Below the pieces are notes generated by a model. It did no database searches and was not told the origin of the DNA. It saw only the letters and a list, made by a program, of their open reading frames with translations. Shown here in pieces: positions 9,535-21,169 of a stretch of DNA of 64,000 nt (its first letter is position 1; the number at the start of each line of letters is the position of its first letter). Source of the stretch: Sphingobium yanoikuyae (lineage in GTDB: Bacteria > Pseudomonadota > Alphaproteobacteria > Sphingomonadales > Sphingomonadaceae); assembly GCF_013001025.1 (NCBI RefSeq), contig NZ_CP053021.1, positions 3,004,001-3,068,000 of the forward strand, written 5' to 3'. The position numbers and the translations under genes are program-made.

Positions 9535-9852
9535 TCAATTGCCGTCGGCGTCGACCATGAACTGCATCGGCTTGCCGCGCGATTCCGGTTCCCAGCCGGC
9601 CGCCAGCGCCGCGCGTACGCCACGCGCGACGATGGCGTCGTTGATCTGGAGCCGGCCGCGCGCCAGTCCTTTGAGCAGGCGCTTGGGCGGCGGAAATTCC
9701 AGCACGGCACCGCGCTGCGTCCCCTGCTGCTGCAGGGCGACGGTCATGCCGCGCCAGCCATCCGCATCGCTCCATTGCGGTTCGCGCCGCACTTCCCAAT
9801 CATAATGCGCGCCGTCGACCAGGACGGTGCCACTGTTGTTGCTGTTTGACAT
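9535..9852 (-). CDS. Hypothetical protein, 105 aa
   Basis: Not recognised beyond being a small conserved-looking soluble protein. It contains DGAHYDWEVRREPQWSDADGW and KGKPMQF-like segments suggesting a beta-rich fold; no signal peptide or membrane helix. ATG 9852 (MSNSNNSGTV) was preferred to the upstream in-frame ATG 9873, which would begin inside a palindromic repeat. It follows ligA on the same strand after two repeats and precedes the acyltransferase gene. Confidence 0.65.
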   Translation of the reverse strand: MSNSNNSGTVLVDGAHYDWEVRREPQWSDADGWRGMTVALQQQGTQRGAVLEFPPPKRLLKGLARGRLQINDAIVARGVRAALAAGWEPESRGKPMQFMVDADGN

Positions 9853-9866
9853 GATGATCGCCCTAT

Positions 9867-9903
9867 AGAGCATAATCCATTCATTCTGAATGGATTATGC
9901 TCT
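9867..9903. repeat. Perfect 17-bp inverted repeat
   Basis: AGAGCATAATCCATTCA (9867-9883) and its exact complement (9887-9903) flank a 3-nt loop. It lies 15 nt upstream of the hypothetical gene that starts at 9852, so the hairpin would be in or before its leader. It could also help end ligA transcription. Confidence 0.8.
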
Positions 9904-9920
9904 ACTTTCCTTTTATTTTC

Positions 9921-9966
9921 CGCATTTTCCGAGCCAGCAGATGATACCATCTGCTTCGAAAATGCT

Positions 9967-9967
<1 letters not shown>
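9921..9967. repeat. Second palindrome after ligA
   Basis: AGCAGATG and CATCTGCT pair around four bases (9936-9955), with weaker outer pairing between GCATTTTCC and CGAAAATGC. It abuts the ligA stop codon and probably serves as its terminator; the motif GAGCATTTTCGAAGCAGATG is typical of dispersed sphingomonad repeats (recalled, not searched). Confidence 0.6.
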
Positions 9968-12266
<2,299 letters not shown>

Positions 12267-12332
12267 GCGCTACGCCCTCGTCGAGAGCGCCCTGCAAAGG
12301 CGGGCACCCGGTTGAAACTATGATATCAGAAT

Positions 12333-12707
12333 TCAGATTCCCGCTACCGGCACGGTTTCAAAATGCTGGGGGAAGCCGGCGATGATCGGGCGGGCCTTGG
12401 CGATGGCGGCGCGGACGGCGGGGAGTTTCAGCGAGGCGGCATGGCTTTCGCGGCTGTCCCAGACTTCGGTGATCCAGAGCGCGTCGGGATTGGCGGTGTC
12501 GAGCGCCACGACATAGGAGAGACAGCCAGGCATCGCGCCGATCGCATCCTTGAGATAACCGACCAGTTCGTCGCGCTTGCCGGGCGCGCTGAGCATCTGG
12601 CCGATCAGGCCGTAGCGCGGCTTTGCCTCCTGCGCGGCGGCGGGGATGGCGGTTGCGGCCAGCGTCGCGGCGGTCAGGCCGAGCATGTCTCTGCGATTAT
12701 GGGTCAT
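12333..12707 (-). CDS. Exported antibiotic-biosynthesis-monooxygenase-fold protein
   Basis: The 124-residue protein starts with a Tat-like signal (NRRDMLGLTAATLAATAIPAAAQ) followed by one ABM (dimeric alpha-beta barrel) domain with YGLIGQMLSAPGKRDELVGYL and NPDALWITEVWDSRESHAAS. Members are quinol or small-aromatic monooxygenases or haem-degrading enzymes; the activity here is unknown. GGAGGA precedes ATG 12707; an in-frame extension upstream runs through a repeat and was rejected. It lies downstream of recN, separated by the inverted repeat at 12721-12783. Confidence 0.85.
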   Translation of the reverse strand: MTHNRRDMLGLTAATLAATAIPAAAQEAKPRYGLIGQMLSAPGKRDELVGYLKDAIGAMPGCLSYVVALDTANPDALWITEVWDSRESHAASLKLPAVRAAIAKARPIIAGFPQHFETVPVAGI

Positions 12708-12720
12708 GCGGCTATCCTCC

Positions 12721-12783
12721 CCGTTCGGTTCGAGCTTGTCGAGAACCCTGCACTCTGGTTCTCGACAAGCTCGAACCGAACGG
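12721..12783. repeat. Perfect 27-bp inverted repeat between recN and the ABM gene
   Basis: Arms 12721-12747 and 12757-12783 (starting CCGTTCGGTTCGAGCTTGTC) are exact complements around a 9-nt loop. It begins 9 nt past the recN stop codon and 13 nt upstream of the next start, so it occupies nearly the whole spacer and may act as a terminator or mRNA end-stabiliser. A related arm is at 7191-7219. Confidence 0.85.
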
Positions 12784-12792
12784 AGGTGGGAG

Positions 12793-14454
12793 TCAAGCTT
12801 CCAGCAACCGTTCCGCCTGTGCGCGCGCTTCGGCGGTGATTTCCGCGCCGGAGAGCATGCGGGCGATTTCCTCGCGGCGTTCGCCATCGCTCAGCGCATG
12901 GACGCCGGTGCGCGTCACCGTGCCGTCGCTCGATTTCGCGATCAGCATATGGCCCGCGCCGCGCGCCGCGACCTGCGGGCTGTGGGTGACGACCAGGATC
13001 TGGTTGCTCTGTGCCAGGCGCGACAGGCGCTCGCCGATCGCATCGGCCACCGCGCCGCCGACGCCCCGGTCAATCTCGTCGAAGATCAGCGTGTCGGCCC
13101 CGCCCCGCTCCGCCAGCGCAACCTTGAGCGCGAGGATGAAGCGGGACAGTTCCCCGCCCGAGGCGATCTTGGCGAGCGGCGCGAAGGGGGCGCCGGGATT
13201 GGTCGAAATCTCGAACTCGACCCGGTCCATGCCGGCGCCGCTCCATTGCCCTTCGTCGAGCGGGGCTACGACAGTGCGAAAGCGGGCGGCGTCCAACTTC
13301 AGCGGCGCCAGTTCGCCCGCGACCGCCGCATCGAGCCGGCCGGCGGCAAGCTGGCGTTCGGCCGACAGAGCCTGGGCAGCGGCGCGATAGGTTGCGGCCT
13401 TTTGCGCGACATCGGCTTCGAGCGCGGCGATATGCTCCTCCCCACCCTCGATCGCGGCGAGGCGCGCGGCCATCTCGTCGCGCAACGCGGCAAGATCGTC
13501 GGGCGCGACCTGATGCTTGCGGGCCAGGCCGCGCAGGTCGAACAGCCGGGTTTCGATCGCGTCCAGCCGGGCGGGGTCGAAGCTCAGCGCCTCGGCCGCC
13601 TCGGCCAGCTTATCCTCCGCCTCGCCCGCTTCGATCACGGCGCGGTCCAGCGCCTCCAGTACGGCGGAGAGCGGTTCATATTCGCCCGCGATCCGGTCGA
13701 GCCGGCGCGCCGCCTGGCGCAACTGGGCGAGGCCACCGTCGGAGCCGGTCAGGCAATCAGTGACGGCGGACAGGTCATCGGACAGGCGCGCGCCCTTCTG
13801 CATGGTCGCGCGCTCCTCCGCCAAAGTCGCTTCCTCACCGGCCTCGGGCGCGAATTTCGACAGTTCGGCGACGGCATGGTCGAGATAGTCCCGATCGCGC
13901 GCGGCATTGGCGACGGTGTCGCGCGCCTGCGCCAGATCGGCGGCGGCAGCGCGCCAGGCGGCATGAGCAATGGCGACCGCCTCCGCCTCGCAGCGGCCAT
14001 AGGTGTCGAGCAGCGCGCGGTGGCCGCGGGCGTTGAGCAGGCCGCGATCGTCATGCTGGCCGTGGATCTCGACCAGCGCGCCGCCCAGATCGCGCAGCAG
14101 CGCGGCGGAACAGGCCTGGTCGTTGATGAAGGCGCGGCTGCCGCCATCAGCCTTCACCGTGCGGCGGATCAGCAGCGGTTCGCCGGCTTCGATGTCGATG
14201 CCATTGTCGGCCAGCAGCAGCGCAGCGCGATGGCCGGCGGGCGGCGGATCGAAGCTGGCGGTGACGCTGGCCTGCGCCTCCCCTGCCCGGACAAGACCGC
14301 TGTCGGCGCGGGCGCCGAGCGCCAGCCCCAGCGAATCGAGCAGGATCGACTTGCCCGCGCCGGTTTCACCGGTGAGGACGGACAGGCCGGCGCCGAACTC
14401 CAGGTCCAGCGCCTCGATCAGCACGACATTGCGGATGGCAAGCGAGGTCAGCAT
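12793..14454 (-). CDS. recN: DNA repair protein RecN
   Basis: SMC-like ATPase acting in double-strand break repair. The 553-residue protein starts MLTSLAIRNVVLIEALDLEF, has Walker A GETGAGKSILLDSLGLALG near residue 30, a long central coiled-coil region rich in Ala, Glu and Arg (about 150-370), the ABC signature IASGGELSRFILALKVAL and Walker B DTLIFDEIDRGVGG near 460. It is the usual length. BamD is encoded just upstream, a common neighbour in alphaproteobacteria. No SOS box was looked for successfully in the 52-nt spacer. Confidence 0.98.
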   Translation of the reverse strand: MLTSLAIRNVVLIEALDLEFGAGLSVLTGETGAGKSILLDSLGLALGARADSGLVRAGEAQASVTASFDPPPAGHRAALLLADNGIDIEAGEPLLIRRTVKADGGSRAFINDQACSAALLRDLGGALVEIHGQHDDRGLLNARGHRALLDTYGRCEAEAVAIAHAAWRAAAADLAQARDTVANAARDRDYLDHAVAELSKFAPEAGEEATLAEERATMQKGARLSDDLSAVTDCLTGSDGGLAQLRQAARRLDRIAGEYEPLSAVLEALDRAVIEAGEAEDKLAEAAEALSFDPARLDAIETRLFDLRGLARKHQVAPDDLAALRDEMAARLAAIEGGEEHIAALEADVAQKAATYRAAAQALSAERQLAAGRLDAAVAGELAPLKLDAARFRTVVAPLDEGQWSGAGMDRVEFEISTNPGAPFAPLAKIASGGELSRFILALKVALAERGGADTLIFDEIDRGVGGAVADAIGERLSRLAQSNQILVVTHSPQVAARGAGHMLIAKSSDGTVTRTGVHALSDGERREEIARMLSGAEITAEARAQAERLLEA

Positions 14455-14506
14455 GGCGCCTGTCTACCTGCCATCGCACAAAAGGGGAACAAATAAAGCG
14501 TGCGCC

Positions 14507-15307
14507 TCAGCTCTTGACCGGATGCTGCTGCATCAGCTTGTAGCTGCGTTCATACCATTTGGTGCCGGGATAGTTGCGGCCCAGCACAGCGGCGGCCTTC
14601 TGCGCTTCGGCCGGGATGCCGAGCGAGAGATAGGATTCAACCAGACGCTCCAGCGCTTCGGGCGTGTGGGTGGTGGTCTGGAACTTGTCGATCACGGTGC
14701 GGAAGCGCAGCGTGGCGGCGAGCCACTGGCCCCGGCGCTGGTAGAAGCGGCCCAGTTCCATTTCCTTGCCGGCAAGGTGGTCATTCACCAGGTCGACCTT
14801 CAGACGGGCGTCGGCGGCATAGCGGGTGTCGGGATAGCGGCGGATCAGTTCGCCCAGCGCATCCATCGCCTGCTGCGTGATCTTCTGGTCGCGGGTGACA
14901 TCGGCAATCTGCTCATAATAGCACAGCGCGATCAGATAATAAGCGTAGGGCGCGTCCTTGTTGCCGGTGTGGATCGACAGGAAGCGCTGCGAGGCCGCGA
15001 TCGATTCCGGATAGTCGCGGTTCATATAATAGCTGAACGCCGACATGAGCTGCGCGCGGCGCGCCCAGGGCGAATAGGGATGCTGGCGCTCGACCTCATC
15101 GAACAGTGCGGCGGCGAGCTTGTACTGGCCGCGATCGAGGCGGGCCTTGCCGCTGTTGTAGAGGGTCGACACGTCACGGGCGACGTAGAGGGTGTCGGCC
15201 TTGTTCTTCGATGTGGAGCAGCCGGTCAGCACAGGCGAGGCGATCAGGACCAGAGTGGTGGCCGCGCCGATGCGCGTCAGGGTTTTCGTCAGCATGCGCC
15301 GGGTCAT
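14507..15307 (-). CDS. bamD: Outer-membrane assembly lipoprotein BamD
   Basis: Outer-membrane lipoprotein of the BAM complex that inserts beta-barrel proteins with BamA. A lipoprotein signal ends in the lipobox LTGCSTS near residue 30, followed by TPR-like repeats: YNSGKARLDRGQYKLAAALFDEV, then HPYSPWARRAQLMSAFSYYMN and later helices. Length is 266 residues from ATG 15307, normal for the family. ATG 15295 is also possible; neither has a clear Shine-Dalgarno. It precedes recN by 52 nt and is probably co-transcribed. Confidence 0.95.
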   Translation of the reverse strand: MTRRMLTKTLTRIGAATTLVLIASPVLTGCSTSKNKADTLYVARDVSTLYNSGKARLDRGQYKLAAALFDEVERQHPYSPWARRAQLMSAFSYYMNRDYPESIAASQRFLSIHTGNKDAPYAYYLIALCYYEQIADVTRDQKITQQAMDALGELIRRYPDTRYAADARLKVDLVNDHLAGKEMELGRFYQRRGQWLAATLRFRTVIDKFQTTTHTPEALERLVESYLSLGIPAEAQKAAAVLGRNYPGTKWYERSYKLMQQHPVKS

Positions 15308-15362
15308 AGCCGAGCGGATCGCCGTCGCCAAGCGCCAGAATGTTGCAGAACGTTAAGCCGTG

Positions 15363-16388
15363 TCAGCGCGTCTGTTGCGGCAGGTCGAGGCAGGCCATGG
15401 CGCCGCCATCCGGCGCGGGTTCCAGCCGGAAGCGGCCGCCAAGCTGCTGCGCCAGCGCGACGGCGATGCGCAGGCCGATGCTGGTCGGCCCGTCGGGCAT
15501 GGTCCCGTCCGGCAGGCCGCGCCCATCGTCGACGACGCGCAGGTGAAGCGCGCCGTCCGCCTGCTGCTCCAGCGTCACCGCCACCCGCCCGGCGCGATCG
15601 GGCAGGCCATGTTCGATCGCGTTGCTGACCGATTCCGCCACGATCAGCGCCAGCGGCACGATGACATCGGGTTCGAGCGACAGGCCATCGGGCGCGCAGA
15701 TGGTGCAATCGATATCGGTGCGGCCCGACGCATCGACGATATCGGCGCAGAGCATGACCATGAAGGCGCGCAGTTCCTGCCCCTGCCCCGAGGGATCATA
15801 GAGGGCGCGGCTGATCTTGCCGATCAGGGCGAGGCGGGCGGCGGCATCGTCCAGCGCGCGACGGGCGACATCATTGTCGATCTGGCGCCGCTGGAGCGAG
15901 AGCATGGCGGCCACCACCTGAAGATTGTTCGACACGCGGTGCTGGAGTTCGCGGAACAATAATTCGCGATTCTCGGCCAGGGCGCGGCTGCGCTCCCGTT
16001 CCACCGCCAGGTTGAAATTGGCGCGCTGCATGAAGTGGATGAGCAATATGTCGACGGCCACGACCATCGTGTAGAAGATCAGCGCCATGGCGACGCCGGG
16101 GTTGAAGGCCAGCGCATAGAAGGGCGGGATGAAGCAATACCAGGACAGCAGCCCGCCGATGATGGCGGCGAAGATGCCCGGCCGCACCCCGAACAGGAAG
16201 GAGGAGAGGATGACCGCCGGGAAGAAGGTGACGAAGGGATAGCCGACCGGCAGCAGCGTTTCCGCTGCGACACGCGCCAGCCAGGCGAGCATGCAGAGCA
16301 ACAGGCTCAGGGCATAGCCATAGACCGGTCTTGGAAGCACGAGCGGCAGGCGCTCGACAAACCGCTCATTCCTGCGTTGCATGGACAT
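15363..16388 (-). CDS. Membrane sensor histidine kinase (DUF4118 + HisKA_2)
   Basis: Inner-membrane kinase of 341 residues. The N-terminal third (about 22-120) holds four hydrophobic helices of DUF4118 type, like KdpD. The dimerisation domain has the phospho-acceptor His150 in FRELQHRVSNNLQVVAAML, marking the HisKA_2/HWE class; the ATPase domain shows the N-box VAESVSNAIEHGL and G-box DDGRGLPDG. Kinases of this class often feed the general stress response through PhyR-type receivers; no partner receiver or sigma factor is encoded here, so the pathway is unknown. Confidence 0.9.
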   Translation of the reverse strand: MSMQRRNERFVERLPLVLPRPVYGYALSLLLCMLAWLARVAAETLLPVGYPFVTFFPAVILSSFLFGVRPGIFAAIIGGLLSWYCFIPPFYALAFNPGVAMALIFYTMVVAVDILLIHFMQRANFNLAVERERSRALAENRELLFRELQHRVSNNLQVVAAMLSLQRRQIDNDVARRALDDAAARLALIGKISRALYDPSGQGQELRAFMVMLCADIVDASGRTDIDCTICAPDGLSLEPDVIVPLALIVAESVSNAIEHGLPDRAGRVAVTLEQQADGALHLRVVDDGRGLPDGTMPDGPTSIGLRIAVALAQQLGGRFRLEPAPDGGAMACLDLPQQTR

Positions 16389-16470
16389 TCCCCCAGAACC
16401 GTGACGCGACCGTATCAGATGTCGCCCCCCGCGCCTTGATCGAAATCAGCCCTGACGGGATTCGTCACGA

Positions 16471-16500
16471 AAAAGGGCGCCCGGTAGAACCGGACGCCCC
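16471..16500 (-). terminator. Terminator of pnp
   Basis: GGGCGTCCGGTTCTACCGGGCGCCC on the minus strand (stem with one internal mismatch, 16475-16498) is followed by five T residues. It lies about 30 nt downstream of the pnp stop codon and closes the rpsO-pnp end of the block. Confidence 0.85.
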
Positions 16501-16528
16501 CTTTTCCTGTCAGCGATGATGCTGCCGA

Positions 16529-18844
16529 TCAGTCCTGGGTCAGGAAGTCGGGCAGGCCGGCGTTGGAGCCGTCATCGTCGCCCTTGCCTTCGCTGCGCGG
16601 GCCACGGTCGCGGCGCGGGCCACGATCGCCACCACGACCACCACGGTCGCCGCCGTCACGGCGCGGGCCGCGACCACGATCGCCGCGATCACCACGGTCG
16701 CCGCGCGGTTCACGCGGTTCGCGGGCCGGACGGGTGTCTTCCAGTTCCTCGCCGGTTTCCTGGTCGACGACGCGCATCGACAGGCGAACCTTGCCGCGCG
16801 GATCGATCTCGAGAACCTTGACCTTCACTTCCTGGCCTTCCGACACGACGTCGGTCGGCTTTTCGACGCGCTCATTCTTCATTTCGCTGACGTGGACGAG
16901 GCCGTCCTTGCCACCCATGAAGTTCACGAACGCACCGAAGTCGACGATGTTGACGACCTTGCCGGTGTAGATCTTGCCGACTTCCGCTTCCTCGACAATG
17001 CCCAGAATCCACTTCTTGGCAGCTTCGATCTGGGCGGTGTCGGACGACGAAATCTTGATGATGCCTTCGTCGTCGATGTCGACCTTGGCGCCGGTTTCGG
17101 CGACGATCTCGCGGATGACCTTGCCGCCGGTGCCGATGACGTCACGGATCTTCGACTTGTCGATCTGGATCGTCTCGATGCGCGGAGCGTGTGCCGACAG
17201 TTCGGTGCGGGTCGAGGACAGGGCCTTGTTCATCTCACCCAGGATGTGGGCGCGACCTTCCTTGGCCTGGCGCAGGGCGGTCTCGAAGATTTCCTGCGTG
17301 ATGCCGGCAACCTTGATGTCCATCTGCATGGTGGTGATGCCGGCTTCCGTGCCAGCCACCTTGAAGTCCATGTCGCCGAGGTGATCCTCGTCGCCCAGGA
17401 TGTCCGAGATGACGGCGAAGTCGCTGCCTTCCAGGATCAGGCCCATGGCGATGCCCGACACCGGACGCTTGAGCGGAACGCCCGCGTCCATCATCGAGAG
17501 CGAACCACCGCAGACGGTGGCCATCGACGAGGAACCGTTCGACTCGGTGATGTCCGAGAGAACGCGGATGGTGTAGGGGAATTCGTCCTTGGTCGGCAGC
17601 ACCGGGTGCAGCGCGCGCCAGGCGAGCTTGCCATGGCCGACTTCACGACGACCCGGCGCACCGAAGCGGCCCACTTCACCGACCGAATAGGGCGGGAAGT
17701 TGTAGTGCAGCATGAAGTTTTCATAGTGCAGGCCGGTCAGGCCGTCGATCATCTGCTCGGCGTCCTTGGTGCCCAGCGTGGTGGTGCAGATCGCCTGCGT
17801 CTCGCCACGGGTGAACAGGGCCGAACCATGGGTGCGCGGCAGGAAGCCGACCATCGCCTCGATCGGACGGATCTGGGTGGTGGTGCGGCCGTCGATGCGC
17901 TGGCCGTCCTTCAGGATGGCGCCGCGCACGATCTCGGCTTCCAGCTTCTTGGTCAGCTTGATGCCGGCCATCACGGTCTGGGCGTCGAGGCCGTCTTCCG
18001 CGAACATCGCCTTCGCCTTGGCGCGGGCTTCGTTCAGGGCATTCGAGCGGGCCGACTTGTCGGTCAGCTTGTAGGCGGCGGCGATGTCGCCACCGATCAG
18101 ATCCTTGAGCTTGCCCTTCAGCACGCCGAGATCGTCGCCCTTGGCCATTTCCCACGGATCCTTGGCGGCCTTTTCGGCCAGCTGGATGATCGCGTCGACG
18201 ACCTTCTTGCTCGCTTCATGGGCGAACAGGACGGCGCCGAGCATGACGTCTTCCGACAGTTCCTTGGCTTCGGATTCGACCATCATCACGGCGTTGCTGG
18301 TGGCAGCGACGACCAGGTCGAGTTCGCCGGTCTTCACTTCGTCCAGCGACGGGTTCAGCTGATATTCGCCATCCTTGTAACCGACGCGGGCAGCGCCGAT
18401 CGGGCCCATGAAGGGCACGCCCGACAGGGTCAGGGCAGCGGAAGCAGCGATCATCGCGACGATGTCGGGTTCGCTCTCGCCATCGAACGACATCACCTGG
18501 GCGATGACGTTGATTTCGTTGTAGAAGCCTTCGGGGAAGAGCGGACGGATCGGACGGTCGATCAGGCGCGAAACCAGGGTTTCCTTCTCGGTGGCGCCAC
18601 GCTCACGCTTGAAGAAACCACCCGGAATGCGGCCGGCGGCCGAATATTTTTCCTGATAGTGAACGGTCAGCGGGAAGAAGTCCTGGCCGTCCTTCACCGA
18701 CTTGGCGGCGGTCACGGCGCACAGCACCACGGTTTCGCCATAGGTTGCCAGCACGGCGGCGTCGGCCTGACGCGCGATCCGGCCGGTTTCGAGGGTCAGC
18801 GTCTTGCCGGCCAGCTCGATCGAAACTTTCTTTACATCGAACAT
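16529..18844 (-). CDS. pnp: Polyribonucleotide nucleotidyltransferase (PNPase)
   Basis: Trimeric 3'-5' phosphorolytic exoribonuclease of the RNA degradosome. The 771-residue protein has two RNase PH domains ([20 protein letters not shown] in the first; catalytic [19 protein letters not shown] in the second), a helical linker, a KH domain ([12 protein letters not shown] near 565) and an S1 domain ([18 protein letters not shown] near 630). It ends in an Arg/Gly/Asp-rich tail of about 60 residues, longer than in E. coli and suited to RNA or protein contacts. AAGGAAC upstream supports ATG 18844. Confidence 0.98.
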   Translation of the reverse strand: MFDVKKVSIELAGKTLTLETGRIARQADAAVLATYGETVVLCAVTAAKSVKDGQDFFPLTVHYQEKYSAAGRIPGGFFKRERGATEKETLVSRLIDRPIRPLFPEGFYNEINVIAQVMSFDGESEPDIVAMIAASAALTLSGVPFMGPIGAARVGYKDGEYQLNPSLDEVKTGELDLVVAATSNAVMMVESEAKELSEDVMLGAVLFAHEASKKVVDAIIQLAEKAAKDPWEMAKGDDLGVLKGKLKDLIGGDIAAAYKLTDKSARSNALNEARAKAKAMFAEDGLDAQTVMAGIKLTKKLEAEIVRGAILKDGQRIDGRTTTQIRPIEAMVGFLPRTHGSALFTRGETQAICTTTLGTKDAEQMIDGLTGLHYENFMLHYNFPPYSVGEVGRFGAPGRREVGHGKLAWRALHPVLPTKDEFPYTIRVLSDITESNGSSSMATVCGGSLSMMDAGVPLKRPVSGIAMGLILEGSDFAVISDILGDEDHLGDMDFKVAGTEAGITTMQMDIKVAGITQEIFETALRQAKEGRAHILGEMNKALSSTRTELSAHAPRIETIQIDKSKIRDVIGTGGKVIREIVAETGAKVDIDDEGIIKISSSDTAQIEAAKKWILGIVEEAEVGKIYTGKVVNIVDFGAFVNFMGGKDGLVHVSEMKNERVEKPTDVVSEGQEVKVKVLEIDPRGKVRLSMRVVDQETGEELEDTRPAREPREPRGDRGDRGDRGRGPRRDGGDRGGRGGDRGPRRDRGPRSEGKGDDDGSNAGLPDFLTQD

Positions 18845-19011
18845 ATATGTTCCTTTGCCCACCTGGCCCTATTGCCGGGCGGGGCCTCATATGCGGACGA
18901 AACCGGTCCGCGGCGGTTGTGGAGCATCGTGTGGCCCCTGAAACGAAACGGGGCGCCGGATTGCGCCCGTCCCGAATGACATCCCCAAAAGGACGTCAGT
19001 TAGAATCGGAA

Positions 19012-19031
19012 ACGGCCCCGAATGGGGCCGT
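19012..19031 (-). terminator. Hairpin between rpsO and pnp
   Basis: ACGGCCCC and GGGGCCGT pair perfectly around four bases, 15 nt after the rpsO stop codon, followed by only two or three T residues on the minus strand. It is the counterpart of the rpsO terminator/processing site known in E. coli; partial read-through into pnp is likely. Confidence 0.75.
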
Positions 19032-19046
19032 CCCTTATTAGCAGGC

Positions 19047-19316
19047 TTACTTACGCAGGCCCAGCTTGGTGATGAGGTCGGTGTAGCGAGCCGCATCCTT
19101 CTTCTTCAGATAGTCCAGCAGCGAACGACGCTTGTTGACCAGCATCAGCAGGCCGCGACGGCTGTGGTTATCCTTGTGGTGACCCTTGAAATGCTCGGTC
19201 AGGTTCGAGATGCGCTCCGACAGGATCGCAACCTGGACTTCCGGCGAACCGGTGTCGCCTTCGACGCGGGCATGTTCCTTGATCAGCGCTTCCTTGCGCT
19301 CTGCAGTGATCGACAT
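19047..19316 (-). CDS. rpsO: 30S ribosomal protein S15
   Basis: Small-subunit protein that binds the 16S rRNA three-way junction early in assembly. The 89-residue length is exact for the family, with [37 protein letters not shown] and the terminal LGLRK. It lies 17 nt downstream of truB and is followed by a hairpin and pnp, the conserved bacterial order. Confidence 0.99.
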   Translation of the reverse strand: MSITAERKEALIKEHARVEGDTGSPEVQVAILSERISNLTEHFKGHHKDNHSRRGLLMLVNKRRSLLDYLKKKDAARYTDLITKLGLRK

Positions 19317-19333
19317 CGGGCTTCCTTTCGTAT

Positions 19334-20359
19334 CTAGAGATTGAAGCCGCGCACCACCCGGATCTCCGGGCCACTGGACTCCACCAGCGCGACGGGCGTA
19401 TCGCCCAACATCGCCAGCAGGAGACCGGTGTGCGGTTTCCCCATGAGCATCTTCCCCTGTCGGAGTGCCAATGCTTCATCGGGAGAGACTGCAAGAGCCG
19501 GGATATCGTCCAGCCCTGCCGTCAACGGGAGCATAAGCTCGCCGATGTCGCCGCCCCTAGCAGCTTCGTCCAGTTTGTCCAGCGAAATCGCGGTTTCCAG
19601 GGTGAAGGGCCCGGCCTTGATCCGCCGCAACATGGTGACATGGCCGACCGTGCCGAGCGCCAGCGCGATGTCGCGGGCGAGGGAGCGGATATAGGTGCCC
19701 TTGGAGACGTGGGCGGTGAGGGTGACGGTGGCCAATTCCTCCCCGGCACGGGGAGGGGGACCATGCGAAGCATGGTGGAGGGGCACGCCCCCCCTATCCT
19801 GCCCATCCAAAGCCATATCCAGCGGCGCCTGCCCCTCCACCCCGTCGCTGCGCGACGCGGTCCCCCTCCCCGTTCCGGGGAGGAATAGTTCATGGATCGT
19901 CACCGATCGCGTCTTCATCTCCACCTGCTCCCCCTTGCGGGCGAGGTCATAGGCGCGCTGGCCGTCGATCAGGATCGCGCTATAGGCCGGCGGCGCCTGT
20001 TCGATCGGACCGGTGAAGCGCGGCAGCACCGCCTCCAACTGTGCCAGCGTCGGGCGCACCTCGCTTTGCGCGATGACCTTGCCCTCCAGGTCGAGCGTGT
20101 CGGTCTGTGCGCCGAAGGCGATGGTGAAGTCGTAGATCTTGTCGCTGTCGAGCATCCGGCCGGCCAGCTTGGTCGCCTCGCCGATCGCGATCGGCAGCAC
20201 CCCGGTCGCCAGCGGATCGAGCGTGCCGCCATGGCCGACCTTCCATTTCTCCGTGCCGCCCAGAACCTCGCGCTGGGTCCGCAGCGCGCGCTTCACTGCG
20301 CTGACCGCCTGGGTCGAGCCAAGGCCATGGGGTTTGTCGAGGATAAGCCAACCGTGCAT
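19334..20359 (-). CDS. truB: tRNA pseudouridine(55) synthase TruB with an in-frame repeat insertion
   Basis: Makes pseudouridine 55 in the T loop of tRNAs. The catalytic aspartate is D48 in [19 protein letters not shown]; later motifs [19 protein letters not shown] and [19 protein letters not shown] are intact. Between HELFL and [17 protein letters not shown], residues about 161-208 ([13 protein letters not shown] ... GPPPRAGEE) have no counterpart in TruB and are the translation of the palindromic element at 19735-19886. Without them the protein would be about 293 residues, a normal length. The insert falls just before a conserved catalytic-domain strand, so the enzyme may remain active with a surface loop; this needs testing. 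Confidence 0.95.
   Translation of the reverse strand: MHGWLILDKPHGLGSTQAVSAVKRALRTQREVLGGTEKWKVGHGGTLDPLATGVLPIAIGEATKLAGRMLDSDKIYDFTIAFGAQTDTLDLEGKVIAQSEVRPTLAQLEAVLPRFTGPIEQAPPAYSAILIDGQRAYDLARKGEQVEMKTRSVTIHELFLPGTGRGTASRSDGVEGQAPLDMALDGQDRGGVPLHHASHGPPPRAGEELATVTLTAHVSKGTYIRSLARDIALALGTVGHVTMLRRIKAGPFTLETAISLDKLDEAARGGDIGELMLPLTAGLDDIPALAVSPDEALALRQGKMLMGKPHTGLLLAMLGDTPVALVESSGPEIRVVRGFNL
19735..19886. mobile_element. 152-bp double-hairpin palindromic element inside truB
   Basis: Begins ATTCCTCCCC and ends GGGGAGGAAT. Each arm folds into two hairpins: CTCCCCG/CGGGGAG, then GGACC...GGTGGAGGGG with loop stems ATGCGAAGCAT on the left and a GCGTCGCGCAGCGACG-like stem on the right. The core of about 50 bp contains none of the DUF559 gene present in the relative at 60883-61377. 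Read on the minus strand it has no stop codon and stays in frame with truB. Target duplication was not evident by eye. Confidence 0.85.
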
Positions 20360-20470
20360 GGCGGCGGGCCTTACCCCCCCTGCCCCGACATGTCACCTTC
20401 CATCGTCCTTTCCGAACATCCACCCGATAAGGGCATTTCACTGCCCATCGCGCTCGGCTATTCCGGCGCC

Positions 20471-21166
20471 ATGACGATCAAGCTCATCTGCCTCGATGCC
20501 GACGACACGCTGTGGCACAATATGCGCCATTTCAACGCGACCCAGGACGCGCTGACCGACATGTTGCAGCCCTTTGCCGATGTCGATGTGACGCGCGAGC
20601 GGCTGATCGCCTGCGAGATCCGCAACCTGCCGCTCTATGGCTATGGCGCCAAGGGCTTCACTCTCTCGATGATCGAGGCGGCGGTGGAACTGGCCGGCGA
20701 TCAACTGTCGACCGCGATGATCCAGGACATATTGGCGGCAGGCCGCGCGCTACTGGCCCATCCGGTCGAGCTGTTCGACGGGGTGGAGGAGACGCTGGAG
20801 CGGCTGGCGGACATCGGCCCGCTGGTACTGGTGACCAAGGGCGATCTGCTGCACCAGGAAAGCAAGCTGGCGGCGTCGGGCCTGGGCGACCTGTTTTCCG
20901 GGATCGAGATCGTCAGCGACAAGAAGGTCGATACTTTCCGCACCCTGTTCGTCCGCCATGGCATCGCCCCCGAACAGGCGGTGATGGCCGGGGATTCGAT
21001 GCGGTCGGACATATTGCCGGCGCTGGAGGCCGGGGCGTGGGCGGCGTTCATCCCGCAGGAGGGCGCCTGGTCGCATGAGCGGGCGCAGCCGCCGATCGGC
21101 GCGGCGCGCTATACCCAGCTCGAACGGCTGGGCGAATTGCCGGACTGGATTGCCGGCATCAACTGA
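20471..21166 (+). CDS. HAD-superfamily hydrolase
   Basis: Soluble haloacid-dehalogenase-fold phosphatase of 231 residues. Motif I is CLDADDTLW with the nucleophile Asp, the helical cap follows (about 20-100), motif II is in LVLVTKGDLLHQE, the motif III lysine lies in VSDKKVDTF and motif IV is AGDSMRSDILPALEAG. Substrate unknown; cap type resembles phosphoglycolate- or nucleotide-phosphatase-like C1 proteins. ATG 20471 starts the first strand; the frame is open upstream only as antisense of truB. It is divergent from truB and convergent with the GNAT gene. Confidence 0.9.
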   Translation: MTIKLICLDADDTLWHNMRHFNATQDALTDMLQPFADVDVTRERLIACEIRNLPLYGYGAKGFTLSMIEAAVELAGDQLSTAMIQDILAAGRALLAHPVELFDGVEETLERLADIGPLVLVTKGDLLHQESKLAASGLGDLFSGIEIVSDKKVDTFRTLFVRHGIAPEQAVMAGDSMRSDILPALEAGAWAAFIPQEGAWSHERAQPPIGAARYTQLERLGELPDWIAGIN

Positions 21167-21169
21167 AGC

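Noticed and set aside
16590..16730. Short tandem repetition that could be mistaken for a repeat array
   Set aside because: It is the coding sequence for the Arg/Gly/Asp-rich tail of PNPase; spacing is irregular and no CRISPR-type spacers exist.
16892..18979. 695-codon plus-strand frame across pnp
   Set aside because: Shadow of pnp with no domain and no start signal.
18845..19011. Possible riboswitch or autoregulatory leader before pnp
   Set aside because: A small GCGGAC/GTCCGC stem is present but no known leader pattern could be recognised; PNPase autoregulation is only known from other species.
19892..20470. Upstream extension of the HAD hydrolase frame
   Set aside because: Antisense of truB; the HAD first strand begins at ATG 20471.
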